Source of the DNA: JACVRM01 sp963755085
GTDB lineage: Bacteria; Actinomycetota; Thermoleophilia; Gaiellales; Gaiellaceae
DNA length: 64,000 nucleotides
Reading direction: 5' to 3'
Assembly (NCBI GenBank): GCA_963755085.1
Contig: CAVWIN010000008.1
Coordinates: 62,001 to 126,000, forward strand
The notes below the pieces were generated by a model, which was given only the letters and a program-made list of their open reading frames with translations, was not told the origin of the DNA and did not search any database. Shown piece after piece: positions 8,465 to 16,498 of the stretch. The position numbers and the translations under genes were made by a program. Numbering within the stretch: the stretch's first letter is position 1; each line of letters starts with the position of its first letter.

Positions 8465-9700
8465 ATGAGCGTTCTCGTCCAGAAGTACGGCGGCACGTCC
8501 CTCGCGACGCCCGAGCGGATCCGGCACGTCGCGAAGCGGGCCGTCGAGGCCGGCGACCGCGTCTGCGTGGTCGCGTCGGCGATGGGCGACACCACCGACG
8601 ATCTGCTCCGGCTCGCCGGACAGGTCTCGCCCAGCCCGCACGCGCGTGAGCTGGACATGCTGCTCTCCGCCGGAGAGCAGATCTCGATCGCGCTGCTGTC
8701 GATGGCGATCATCGACCTCGGCCGTGACGCGGTCTCGCTGACCGGCGCGCAGGCGGGGATCCACACCGACACGACGCACGGGCGCGCGCGCATCGTCGAC
8801 GTCCGCGTCGACCGCGTGAGGGAGGCGCTCGACGCCGGCAAGCTCGTCATCGTCGCCGGCTTCCAGGGCATCTCGCCGTCGCAGGACACGACCACCCTCG
8901 GCCGCGGCGGCTCCGACACCACCGCGGTCGCGCTCGCGGCCGCGCTCGATGCGGAGGTCTGCGAGATCTACACGGACGTCGAGGGCGTCTTCAGCGCCGA
9001 CCCGCGCATCGTCCCCGAGGCGGTCAAGCGCGACCGCGTCTCGTACGAGGAGATGCTGGAGCTGGCCGCGTCGGGCGCGAAGGTGCTCGCGGCGCGCTCG
9101 GTCGAGTACGCACGCAACAACACGGTGACGCTTCACGTGCGGTCGACGTTCGCCGATACCCCAGGAACCTGGGTTCAGGAGGAGGCAGGAATGGAGCAGG
9201 CGGTCATCTCGGGCATCGCGCACGACACGTCGGAGGCGAAGGTGACGATCCGCAACGTACCCGACCAGCCGGGCATCGCGGCATCGATCTTCCGGCCGCT
9301 CGCCGACGCGAACGTGAACGTGGACATGATCGTCCAGAACGTCTCGGCCGCCGGGCACACCGACGTCTCCTTCACCGTGCCGAAATCCGACCTGGCGACG
9401 ACCGAGCCGGTGCTCCGGCAGATCGCGCGCGCAGTGGGCGGCGACGACGTCACGACCGACGAGGACGTGGCGAAGATCTCGCTCGTCGGCGCGGGCATGA
9501 AGACCCACCCCGGCGTGGCAGCCGACATGTTCGACGCGCTCGCGGAGGCCGGCATCAACATCGAGATCATCTCGACGTCGACGATCCGGATCTCGGTCCT
9601 GATCCGCGCCGGCGACGTCGAGCGGGCGGTCAAGGCCGTGCACGACCGCTTCCGGCTCGCGGAGCCGGGCGTGCTCGAGGAGGCGTATGGGCAGCGTTGA
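8465..9700 (+). CDS. lysC: Aspartate kinase (alpha subunit form)
   Basis: The 411-residue aspartokinase makes aspartyl phosphate, the first step to threonine, methionine and lysine (EC 2.7.2.4). The N-terminus VQKYGGTS is the kinase signature, SAMGDTTDD binds substrate, and TTLGRGGSDTTA is the ATP-site motif. Two ACT domains follow from about residue 260 (SEAKVTIRNVPDQPG and KISLVGAGMKTHPG) and should bind lysine and threonine for feedback control. ATG 8465 gives the usual family start; GTG 8459 sits at a better distance from AGGA 8447-8450 and could be used instead. It is first in the lysC-hom-thrC-thrB operon. The last 14 bases overlap hom. Confidence 0.96.
   Translation: MSVLVQKYGGTSLATPERIRHVAKRAVEAGDRVCVVASAMGDTTDDLLRLAGQVSPSPHARELDMLLSAGEQISIALLSMAIIDLGRDAVSLTGAQAGIHTDTTHGRARIVDVRVDRVREALDAGKLVIVAGFQGISPSQDTTTLGRGGSDTTAVALAAALDAEVCEIYTDVEGVFSADPRIVPEAVKRDRVSYEEMLELAASGAKVLAARSVEYARNNTVTLHVRSTFADTPGTWVQEEAGMEQAVISGIAHDTSEAKVTIRNVPDQPGIAASIFRPLADANVNVDMIVQNVSAAGHTDVSFTVPKSDLATTEPVLRQIARAVGGDDVTTDEDVAKISLVGAGMKTHPGVAADMFDALAEAGINIEIISTSTIRISVLIRAGDVERAVKAVHDRFRLAEPGVLEEAYGQR
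9191..9700 (+). CDS. lysC: Aspartate kinase beta subunit from internal in-frame start
   Basis: An in-frame ATG at 9191 inside lysC is preceded by AGGAGGAGG at 9177-9185, a far stronger ribosome site than that of the full gene. The 169-residue product would contain only the two ACT domains (EQAVISGIAHDTSEAK onward). Corynebacterium and Bacillus aspartokinases are alpha2beta2 enzymes whose beta chain is made exactly this way, starting at the same point relative to the ACT domains. Production of the beta chain here is inferred from the site and that precedent. Confidence 0.65.
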   Translation: MEQAVISGIAHDTSEAKVTIRNVPDQPGIAASIFRPLADANVNVDMIVQNVSAAGHTDVSFTVPKSDLATTEPVLRQIARAVGGDDVTTDEDVAKISLVGAGMKTHPGVAADMFDALAEAGINIEIISTSTIRISVLIRAGDVERAVKAVHDRFRLAEPGVLEEAYGQR

Positions 9701-10973
9701 CGTCCCCGTCGCGCTGCTCGGCTACGGCACGGTCGGCGCCGCCGTCAACCGGCTGCTGACCGAGGGCGCCGACGACATCGAGCGCGCGACCGGCCACCGG
9801 GTGCGCGTCGTGCGCGCGCTCGTCCGCGACACCGGGCGGGAGCGCTCGTTCCCGGCGGGCGAGGGCGTCATCACGACCGACTTCGAGTCGATCCTTCGAG
9901 ACGAATCGATCGCCGTCGTTGCCGAGGTGATGGGCGGCGTCGACGCGACCGGCGACCACGTGCTGCAGCTCCTGCGCGCCGGCAAGCCGGTCGTCTCGGC
10001 GAACAAGCAGCTGGTCGCGCGGCGGGGCGACGAGCTCTTCGCGGCCGCCTCCGAGGCGGGCGTGCAGCTGCGCTTCGAGGCGAGCGTGTGCGCGGCGATC
10101 CCGGTGATCAAGGTCCTGCGCGAGGCGCTCGTCGCCACGAACGTCCACCGCATCCTCGGCATCGTCAACGGCACGACCAACTTCATGCTCACCCGCATGG
10201 AGGCGGGGGACGAGTACGACGAGGCCCTCGCCGAGGCGCAGCGGCTCGGGTACGCGGAGGCCGACCCGACCGAGGACGTCAACGGCGCCGACGCCGCGGC
10301 CAAGATGGCGATCCTCGCGACCGTCGCCTTCGGCTCGCGCGTGCGCCTGGACGACGTCTCCTACGAGGGCATCGAGCGCATCCGCCCGGACCACGTGCGC
10401 GCGGCGCACGAGCTCGGCATGGCCGTGCGCCTGATCGGCTCGGCAACCCTGATCGGCGACGCCGTCGACGTCCGGGTCGAGCCCGCGTTCGTCGATCGCA
10501 ACCACCCGCTCGCCGCCGTGGACGGGCCGTTCAACGCGGTGATGCTGCAGGGCGATGCCATCCGCGAGATCACGCTGGAAGGCCCGGGCGCCGGCGGCCT
10601 GGCGACGGCCTCGGCCGTGGTCGCGGATATGGTCAGCGTCATCGGCACGACGGGCACGGGCTTCCTCCAGAACGACGCGTCGTGGCGCACGCTCGAGCGG
10701 CTGCCGCCCGGCGACCTGCGCTCGCCGTACTACCTCTCGATCGAGGTCGACGACCGCCCCGGCGTGCTTGCCCACGTCGCGCTGCGGCTCGCCGCCGACG
10801 ACGTCTCCGTTGCGCGCCTCACCCAGCGGCAGCTGAACGGCGCGGCGTCGCTCGACATCGTCACGCACGAGGCGTCGGCGGGCAGCGTCCGCGCGGCGGC
10901 CGCGGCGCTGGCCCACCTGCCCGAGGTCCACGGCGAGCCGGACGTGATCCGCGTCGTCGCCGAGCGCGGATGA
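9687..10973 (+). CDS. hom: Homoserine dehydrogenase
   Basis: The 428-residue enzyme reduces aspartate semialdehyde to homoserine with NAD(P)H (EC 1.1.1.3). It has the Rossmann motif LLGYGTVGAAV, the ANKQLV strand end, the NGTTNFML substrate segment and the catalytic NGADAAAKMAI stretch with Asp and Lys. A C-terminal ACT domain starts near residue 348 (YYLSIEVDDRPGVLA) and usually mediates threonine feedback. The ATG at 9687 lies 14 bases inside the end of lysC, and its own stop overlaps the thrC start (ATGA), which indicates coupled translation along the operon. Lengths and motifs are normal. Confidence 0.97.
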   Translation: MGSVDVPVALLGYGTVGAAVNRLLTEGADDIERATGHRVRVVRALVRDTGRERSFPAGEGVITTDFESILRDESIAVVAEVMGGVDATGDHVLQLLRAGKPVVSANKQLVARRGDELFAAASEAGVQLRFEASVCAAIPVIKVLREALVATNVHRILGIVNGTTNFMLTRMEAGDEYDEALAEAQRLGYAEADPTEDVNGADAAAKMAILATVAFGSRVRLDDVSYEGIERIRPDHVRAAHELGMAVRLIGSATLIGDAVDVRVEPAFVDRNHPLAAVDGPFNAVMLQGDAIREITLEGPGAGGLATASAVVADMVSVIGTTGTGFLQNDASWRTLERLPPGDLRSPYYLSIEVDDRPGVLAHVALRLAADDVSVARLTQRQLNGAASLDIVTHEASAGSVRAAAAALAHLPEVHGEPDVIRVVAERG

Positions 10974-11944
10974 CGCCGCTCATCGAGCGCTACCGCGGCC
11001 GCCTCCCCGTCGGCGACGACGTGGAGCTGATCACGCTCGGCGAGGGCTCGACGCCGCTGCTCTGGGCGCCGCGCCTGTCGAAGCGCCTGCACATGGACAT
11101 CTGGCTCAAGTGCGAGGGCGCGAACCCGACCGGCTCGTTCAAGGACCGCGGCATGACCGTCGCCGTGACGCTCGCGAAGGCCGAGGGCGTGCGCGCGGTC
11201 GTGTGCGCATCGACCGGCAACACGGCCGCGTCGTCGGCGGCGTACGCGGCGCGCGCCGGCCTGCCCGCGCTCGTCCTGCAGCCGGCCGGGGCGGTCGCGC
11301 TCGGGAAGCTGGCGCAAGCGATGGCGCTCGGCGCAAAGGTGCTCGAGGTCCGCGGGACTTTCGACGAGGCGCTTGCCGCGGCGCGCACGCTCGCCGACCG
11401 CGGGACCCACGCGCTCGTGAACTCGCTCAACCCGCACCGGATCCAGGGGCAGAAGACGGCGGCGTTCGAGATCGTCGACGAGCTCGGCAACGCGCCCGAC
11501 GTGCTCGCGCTTCCCTACGGCGGCGGTGGGAACACCTGCGCCTACGAGATCGGGTTCGAAGAGGAGGACGACCTGCCGCGCATCGTTGCCGTCCAGGCGG
11601 CGGAGCGCTCGCAGACGGCAGCGTCGGCGATCCGTATCGCCGACCCGGTGCACCACGCCGAGGTCGACGCAGCGCTCGAGCGCAGCGGCGGCGAGATCGT
11701 GACCGTGAGCGACGACCAGATCCTGGACGCCTGGCGGCTGCTCGCACACGAGGAGGGCGTCTTCTGCGAGCCGGCCTCCGCCGCCGGCCTGGCCGGGCTG
11801 ATGTCCGGAGAGCCGGAGCGCGGCGCGTGCGCCGTAGTCGTGATCACAGGCAACGGCCTCAAGGACCCCGAGACGGCGTCCCGGCTGAGCCCGCAGCCGA
11901 TCGCGGTCGACGCCGACCCGGACGCGATCGCCGCCGCCGCGTGA
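10970..11944 (+). CDS. thrC: Threonine synthase
   Basis: The 324-residue PLP enzyme converts O-phosphohomoserine to threonine (EC 4.2.3.1). The PLP lysine is in NPTGSFKDRGM, and the phosphate cup is STGNTAAS. A glycine-rich phosphate loop is seen in PYGGGGN. It is of the short form without the long N-terminal extension of the E. coli type. Its ATG overlaps the hom stop, and its stop overlaps the GTG start of thrB, so the three are translated as a coupled set. The open frame upstream of 10970 lies inside hom and is not coding. Confidence 0.96.
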   Translation: MTPLIERYRGRLPVGDDVELITLGEGSTPLLWAPRLSKRLHMDIWLKCEGANPTGSFKDRGMTVAVTLAKAEGVRAVVCASTGNTAASSAAYAARAGLPALVLQPAGAVALGKLAQAMALGAKVLEVRGTFDEALAAARTLADRGTHALVNSLNPHRIQGQKTAAFEIVDELGNAPDVLALPYGGGGNTCAYEIGFEEEDDLPRIVAVQAAERSQTAASAIRIADPVHHAEVDAALERSGGEIVTVSDDQILDAWRLLAHEEGVFCEPASAAGLAGLMSGEPERGACAVVVITGNGLKDPETASRLSPQPIAVDADPDAIAAAA

Positions 11945-12756
11945 CCATCCGCGTCCGCGCGCCCGCCACCACGGCGAACGTCGGCCCCGGCTTCGACTGC
12001 GCCGGCATCGCCCTCGATCTCTGGAACGAGGTCGAGGTCGGCGAGGGCAACGCCGCACCGGACGAGCGCCACCTCGGCGTGCGCGCCTTCGCGCGCATCT
12101 CGTCGCCACGCGGCCGGACGTTCGCCTGGGTCGACCGGATCCCACGCGCGCGGGGCCTCGGCTCGAGCGCCGCGGTCGTCGCGCTCGGCCTGGTCGCGGG
12201 CGCGCTCGCCGAAGGCCGCGACCCCGACCCGGAGTGGCTGCTCTACGAGGGCGTCGACCTCGAGGGCCACGCCGACAACCTCGCGCCGGCCCTGGCGGGC
12301 GGCGCCTGCCTGACCTGGGACGGCCGCATCCAGCGGATCGCCGACACCGCGCCCGCCGTCCCGGTCGCGCTCATCCCCGAGACGACCGTCTCGACCTCGG
12401 CGTCGCGGGCGGCGCTGCCGAAGTCGGTGCCGCACGGCGACGCCGCCTTCACTGCCGGACGCGCGGCCATGCTCGGCGCAGCACTCGCGAACGGGTCCGC
12501 CGACCTGTTCGCGCAGTCGCTCGCGGACCGCCTGCACGAGCCCCACCGCGCCAAGGACGCGCCGCTGCTCGACGCGGTGCGGGCGGACCTCCCCGTCGGT
12601 GCGATCGGCGCGTCGCTGTCTGGCTCGGGCCCCACGGTGCTGGTGTGGGCTGACACGGGCGCGGTCGAGACGTGCGCGGCCGAGCTGGTCGCGCGGTTCC
12701 CTGATGTGCGCGTCGAAGTGCTGGCAGTGTCGCCAGAGGGCGCCGGACCGTTCTAG
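11941..12756 (+). CDS. thrB: Homoserine kinase
   Basis: The 271-residue GHMP kinase phosphorylates homoserine to O-phosphohomoserine (EC 2.7.1.39), the substrate of ThrC. The N-terminal APATTANVGPGFDCAG segment binds substrate, and RGLGSSAAVVALG is the ATP loop. The C-terminal SGSGPTVLVW is the third GHMP motif. It starts at GTG 11941 (GTGA overlap with thrC). At 271 residues it is somewhat shorter than usual homoserine kinases of about 300, mainly because the first domain is compact (EVEVGEGNAAPDERHL). A weak GGCTG/CAGCC hairpin at 12758-12775 fills the 20-base gap to the convergent mutS2. Confidence 0.93.
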   Translation: MTIRVRAPATTANVGPGFDCAGIALDLWNEVEVGEGNAAPDERHLGVRAFARISSPRGRTFAWVDRIPRARGLGSSAAVVALGLVAGALAEGRDPDPEWLLYEGVDLEGHADNLAPALAGGACLTWDGRIQRIADTAPAVPVALIPETTVSTSASRAALPKSVPHGDAAFTAGRAAMLGAALANGSADLFAQSLADRLHEPHRAKDAPLLDAVRADLPVGAIGASLSGSGPTVLVWADTGAVETCAAELVARFPDVRVEVLAVSPEGAGPF

Positions 12757-12776
12757 GGGCTGTACCGGCGCAGCCG

Positions 12777-15155
12777 CTAGCCGGCCAGGCGCACAAGGGT
12801 GGCGCCGTTCGCAGAGTCGGATTCCTGGCTTTCGACCAGCGAGTGCCTCGTCAGCTCCTCGCGCACCGCCCTGCGCACCGCGCCGGTGCCGCGGCCGTGG
12901 ATGACCCGGACGAGCGGCAGCCCTGCGAGCGCCGCGTCGTCGACGAAGGAGCGCACCGCCTCGCGCGCCTCCTGGGCGGGGCGGCCGCGCACATCGAGCT
13001 CGCTCGGCACGTCCTGCGCGGACGCCGCAGCGTGGACGCGCACGGCGGGCTCCGGCGCCTCGGCCGGCTCGCGCCGCGCGTCGGGCCGCAGGCGTGACAC
13101 CGGCACACGGACGCGCAGCCCACCCGGGGCCAGCACCTCGGCCTCGTCGCCCTCGATCGCGCCGAGCGTCCCGCGGATGCCGAGGTCGGGCGCCTGCACC
13201 GGGTCGCCCGGCGCCAGCGGCCCGGCCGCGACCGGCTCGGTGAACGCGCGCAGCGTCTCCTCGGCCTGCGCGGCCCGCTCCGACGCGGCGCCGAGCCGGC
13301 GGTCGCGCTCACGCTCGGCGTCGGGGGTGTCCCGCCGGCGCTCGCGCTCCTGCTGGCGCGCTGCCCGGATCTCGTCCCGCAGGCCGCGGAGCTCGGCGCG
13401 CGCCGCAGCCAGCTCGCGCTCCGCGTCGGTGCGAGCGGCCTCGCGCTCTCGTTCCGCCGAGGCCCGCACGGCGGACACCTCCTCCGCCAGCTCCTCCTCG
13501 CGCTCGCGCGCGCGCTCGGTCGCACGCGACGCCTCGGCGTGCTCCTCGACGACCGCGTCCCTCGTGGCCGCGGCCTCGCGCTCGGCCGCTTCCGCCTCCG
13601 CGAGCAGGTCGGCGACGCGGAGTCGCTCGGGCGCGACCCGCGCCCGCGCATCGTCCACGACCGCCGCGTCGAGCCCCAGCCGCTCGGCGATCCGCAGCGC
13701 ATGCGACGTCCCCGGCCGTCCGACGTTGACGGTGAAGAGCGGCGCGTACGTCTCGGGATCAAAGCCCGTGGCCGCGTTCAGCACACCGTCCGTTGCGCTC
13801 GCCCACTCCTTGACCTCCGCGTAGTGCGTGGTGGCGATGGTCAGGCGCGCCTGGCGCACGAGCCGCCCGAGCAGCGCCTGCGCGAGCGCCGAGCCCTCGA
13901 CCGGGTCCGTGCCCGACGCCAGCTCGTCGACGAGCACGAGCGACCGCTCGCCGGCGGCCTCGAGGATCGCGACCAGGTTGGCGACGTGCCCCGAGAAGGT
14001 CGAGAGGCTCATCTCGATCGACTGCTCGTCGCCGATGTCGGCCAGCACCTGGTCGAAGACGGGCAGCGCGGCCTCGGTCGCCGGCGGTCGCAGGCCGGCC
14101 TGATGGAGCACCGCGGCCAGCCCGATCGTCTTCAGGGCCACGGTCTTGCCGCCCGCGTTGGGGCCGCTGATCACCAGCGCGCGCAGCTGGTCGAGGTCGA
14201 GGTCGATCGGCACGGCGGTCGCCGGGTCGAGCAGCGGGTGGCGCGCACCGAGCAGCCGCACCGGCCCCGAGGCGTCGACGGGCGCTCCGCGCCAGCGCCG
14301 TGAGAGCGTCCCGCACGCGACCGCAAGATCGACGGCCTCGACCGCCTCGACCGCCACGCGCAGCGCATCGCCGTCAGCAGCGACGGACTCGGACAGCTCG
14401 CGCAGGATCCGCGCCACCTCCTCGCGCTCGGCCGCGGCCGCCTCGGAGAGGCGGTTGTTGGCCTCGACGATCCCGAACGGCTCGACGAACAGCGTCTGCC
14501 CCGTCGCGGAGGTGTCGTGGACGATCCCCTTGACGCTCCCCCGCGCGCTCGCGCGCACCGCCAGCACCGGCCGGCCGCCGCGCTCGGTGACGAAGTCCTC
14601 CTGCAGGTGTTCGCGGAGCTCGGAGCCGCGGGCGAGCCGGCGCAGCTGCTCGGTGACGTGGTGCCGGCCGTCGCGCAGCTCGGCCCGCAGCTTGCGCAGC
14701 CGCGGCGACGCCGTGTCGCGCAGGTCGGAGCCGTCCTCCTCGACGCAGCGCCCGATGGCCTCGGCCAGCGCCCCGAGCGCGGGGTCGACCGGCGCGGCGA
14801 AATCGGCCAGCAGCGGCGCTGTCTCTTGGTGGGCCTCGAGGTGCGCAGCCATGGCCACCGCCGTCGCGGCCGTCGCGGCCACCTCGCGCAGCGCGCGGGC
14901 GTCCAGCGTCCCCCCGCGCGCGACGTGCGCCACGGCCTCGCGCACGTCGGCGGCCGCGTGCAGCACCGGCTCCTGGGCGATGTCCAGCAGGGCGATCGCC
15001 TCGGCCGTCAGCGCCTGCCGGCGCTCGACCTCGGCCGGGTCGCCCGAGGGCTCGAGCGCACGGGCCAGCGCGGCGCCCGGGGCGGACGCGGCGGCCGCGG
15101 CCAGCCGCTCGGCGACGGCGGGATACTCGAGCACGGCGAGGGCGTGGGCGTCCAC
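12777..15155 (-). CDS. mutS2: MutS2: ATPase with Smr domain
   Basis: The 792-residue protein has the MutS2 layout: a core of helices, a MutS-type ATPase (Walker A GPNAGGKT near residue 335, Walker B LVLVDELASGTDP, and TTHYAEVK), a long charged coiled coil (about 520-650) and a C-terminal Smr domain (LDVRGRPAQEA and IHGRGTGAVRRAV). It lacks the mismatch-recognition domain of MutS. MutS2 was long linked to suppression of recombination; in Bacillus subtilis it is now known to act on collided ribosomes. It starts at GTG 15155, 9 bases after the acVLRF1 gene, so the two form an operon. That neighbour favours the ribosome-rescue role. Confidence 0.95.
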   Translation of the reverse strand: MDAHALAVLEYPAVAERLAAAAASAPGAALARALEPSGDPAEVERRQALTAEAIALLDIAQEPVLHAAADVREAVAHVARGGTLDARALREVAATAATAVAMAAHLEAHQETAPLLADFAAPVDPALGALAEAIGRCVEEDGSDLRDTASPRLRKLRAELRDGRHHVTEQLRRLARGSELREHLQEDFVTERGGRPVLAVRASARGSVKGIVHDTSATGQTLFVEPFGIVEANNRLSEAAAAEREEVARILRELSESVAADGDALRVAVEAVEAVDLAVACGTLSRRWRGAPVDASGPVRLLGARHPLLDPATAVPIDLDLDQLRALVISGPNAGGKTVALKTIGLAAVLHQAGLRPPATEAALPVFDQVLADIGDEQSIEMSLSTFSGHVANLVAILEAAGERSLVLVDELASGTDPVEGSALAQALLGRLVRQARLTIATTHYAEVKEWASATDGVLNAATGFDPETYAPLFTVNVGRPGTSHALRIAERLGLDAAVVDDARARVAPERLRVADLLAEAEAAEREAAATRDAVVEEHAEASRATERAREREEELAEEVSAVRASAEREREAARTDAERELAAARAELRGLRDEIRAARQQERERRRDTPDAERERDRRLGAASERAAQAEETLRAFTEPVAAGPLAPGDPVQAPDLGIRGTLGAIEGDEAEVLAPGGLRVRVPVSRLRPDARREPAEAPEPAVRVHAAASAQDVPSELDVRGRPAQEAREAVRSFVDDAALAGLPLVRVIHGRGTGAVRRAVREELTRHSLVESQESDSANGATLVRLAG

Positions 15156-15164
15156 GCACCCAGT

Positions 15165-15797
15165 CTAGGAAGGTGCGTCGGTGACGACCTTCACCGCATA
15201 GACGTCGTGGATCGCGCGCTCCAGCACCTGGCGGCGCGGCTCCGGCACCGTCAGGAAGCGCGGCGTCGTCGTGGCGGCGATCTGCGCGAGGTCGCGGCTC
15301 GCCGCGAGCGCCTGGCGGACGGCCGTGCGGTCGCCGCCCAGCGCGACGGCCCGCAGCCGGCCCTGGTACGGGCCGAGCACGCGAACCCCGTTCTCGGCGG
15401 CCGCCTCGACGAGCACGCGCGCCTGGCCCTCGCGGCGGCGGCGGAACCTGTTCGCCGAGGAGCCTCCGGCACGGTGGCGTCCATGCACGTTGCGTGTGCC
15501 GACCTTCGACGCCACCAGCTCGTCGCCCTCGAACACGCCGGCGGCGAAGCCGCCGAGGCGGACGAGCAGGACGCCGACGAGATGATCCTCGGCGACAGCC
15601 GCGAGCAGGGGCTCGACGTGGACGACGTCCCATTCGCCCTCGACCGCCAGGCCGAACGGCGGCCGGACGGTGACGGTCTCGCCGGGGAGCTCGAGGCGCA
15701 CTTCGCCGCCGGCATACAGCGACCGGCCCGCGGTCCCCTCGAGCGGCGCGAACCGCTTCCGGACGTTCTCGCGGACGATGAAACGGCGGTCGGCCAT
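15165..15797 (-). CDS. acVLRF1-family peptidyl-tRNA hydrolase
   Basis: The 210-residue product matches actinobacterial VLRF1 proteins, relatives of eukaryotic Vms1/ANKZF1 and archaeal/eukaryotic release factor 1. The catalytic loop GSSANRFRRRREGQ, around residues 111-124, corresponds to the Vms1 loop whose glutamine promotes release of nascent chains from tRNA on split 60S/50S subunits. The rest is the small alpha/beta VLRF1 fold (VGVLLVRLGGFAAGVFEG). It begins with ATG 15797. It sits directly upstream of mutS2 on the same strand, which suggests one rescue pathway: MutS2 splits or senses stalled ribosomes and this enzyme frees the peptide. Confidence 0.88.
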   Translation of the reverse strand: MADRRFIVRENVRKRFAPLEGTAGRSLYAGGEVRLELPGETVTVRPPFGLAVEGEWDVVHVEPLLAAVAEDHLVGVLLVRLGGFAAGVFEGDELVASKVGTRNVHGRHRAGGSSANRFRRRREGQARVLVEAAAENGVRVLGPYQGRLRAVALGGDRTAVRQALAASRDLAQIAATTTPRFLTVPEPRRQVLERAIHDVYAVKVVTDAPS

Positions 15798-15892
15798 GCG
15801 CGATTGTTATCGCGCGAGGCGGGTGGGAAGATCAGTGGCCTCCACCGCGTCCAGGACGCAGAGGTACCAAGCCGATGACGAAAGGAGGCGTC

Positions 15893-16492
15893 GTGCAGGA
15901 GCACGCACAGGCGTCGATGGTGTCGGAGTCCGAACTGCACGGCGGTCTTTCGACCACGATTTCCCGCAGCGCCGTCGAGGAGGCCGTCCGGCTCGAGGAG
16001 CCGCCGGAGCTCGTCCTCGACGTTACCGGCCCCGCCGGGGAGCGCAGCATCGCCGTCTCGTGGAAGCGGGACGACCTCGAGCGGCTGCTCCGCGAGGCGA
16101 CCGGCGACAGCATCCAGCTCACCTTCGACCGCGCCGCGCTCGAGCAGGCGTTCGCCGAGGACGACGTCGAGGCGCACGGCCTCAAGCAAAAGGCGGCCAT
16201 CCTCGCCGTCGCCGTTGCCGCGGCGGCCGGCGTCGCCGGCGGCGCCTCGGCGATGCCGATGTCATCGGGCGGCGGCCCGGCAATCGGCCAGGCCGACCCG
16301 ACCGACGGCGGCATCGTCAACCCGACCACCGGCATGCGCGTCGTCAACGAGCAGCCCGCCACGGGCGGCGAGAGCGTCATCTCCGAGATCGCCCCGGGCG
16401 CTGCTGCGCTCGGAGGCGCCGCAATCATCATCGCCGGCGCCGCGTTCGCGTTCGGCAGCGCCGGTCAGCGCCGCCGCCCTGCGGTCACCTAG
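15893..16492 (+). CDS. Hypothetical protein with two hydrophobic segments
   Basis: I do not recognise this 199-residue protein. The first 110 residues are acidic and soluble (EEAVRLEEPPELVLDVTG). A hydrophobic stretch at about 114-133 (KAAILAVAVAAAAGVAGG) and a second at about 172-190 (AAALGGAAIIIAGAAFAFG) could be membrane spans, with a Pro/Gly/Thr linker between and a basic tail (QRRRPAVT). AAAGGAGG at 15881-15888 decides the start: it is 4 bases before GTG 15893, whereas the ATG at 15875 would place the site inside the gene. It lies divergent from acVLRF1 and convergent with the histidine kinase. Confidence 0.6.
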   Translation: MQEHAQASMVSESELHGGLSTTISRSAVEEAVRLEEPPELVLDVTGPAGERSIAVSWKRDDLERLLREATGDSIQLTFDRAALEQAFAEDDVEAHGLKQKAAILAVAVAAAAGVAGGASAMPMSSGGGPAIGQADPTDGGIVNPTTGMRVVNEQPATGGESVISEIAPGAAALGGAAIIIAGAAFAFGSAGQRRRPAVT

Positions 16493-16498
16493 CTGTGC

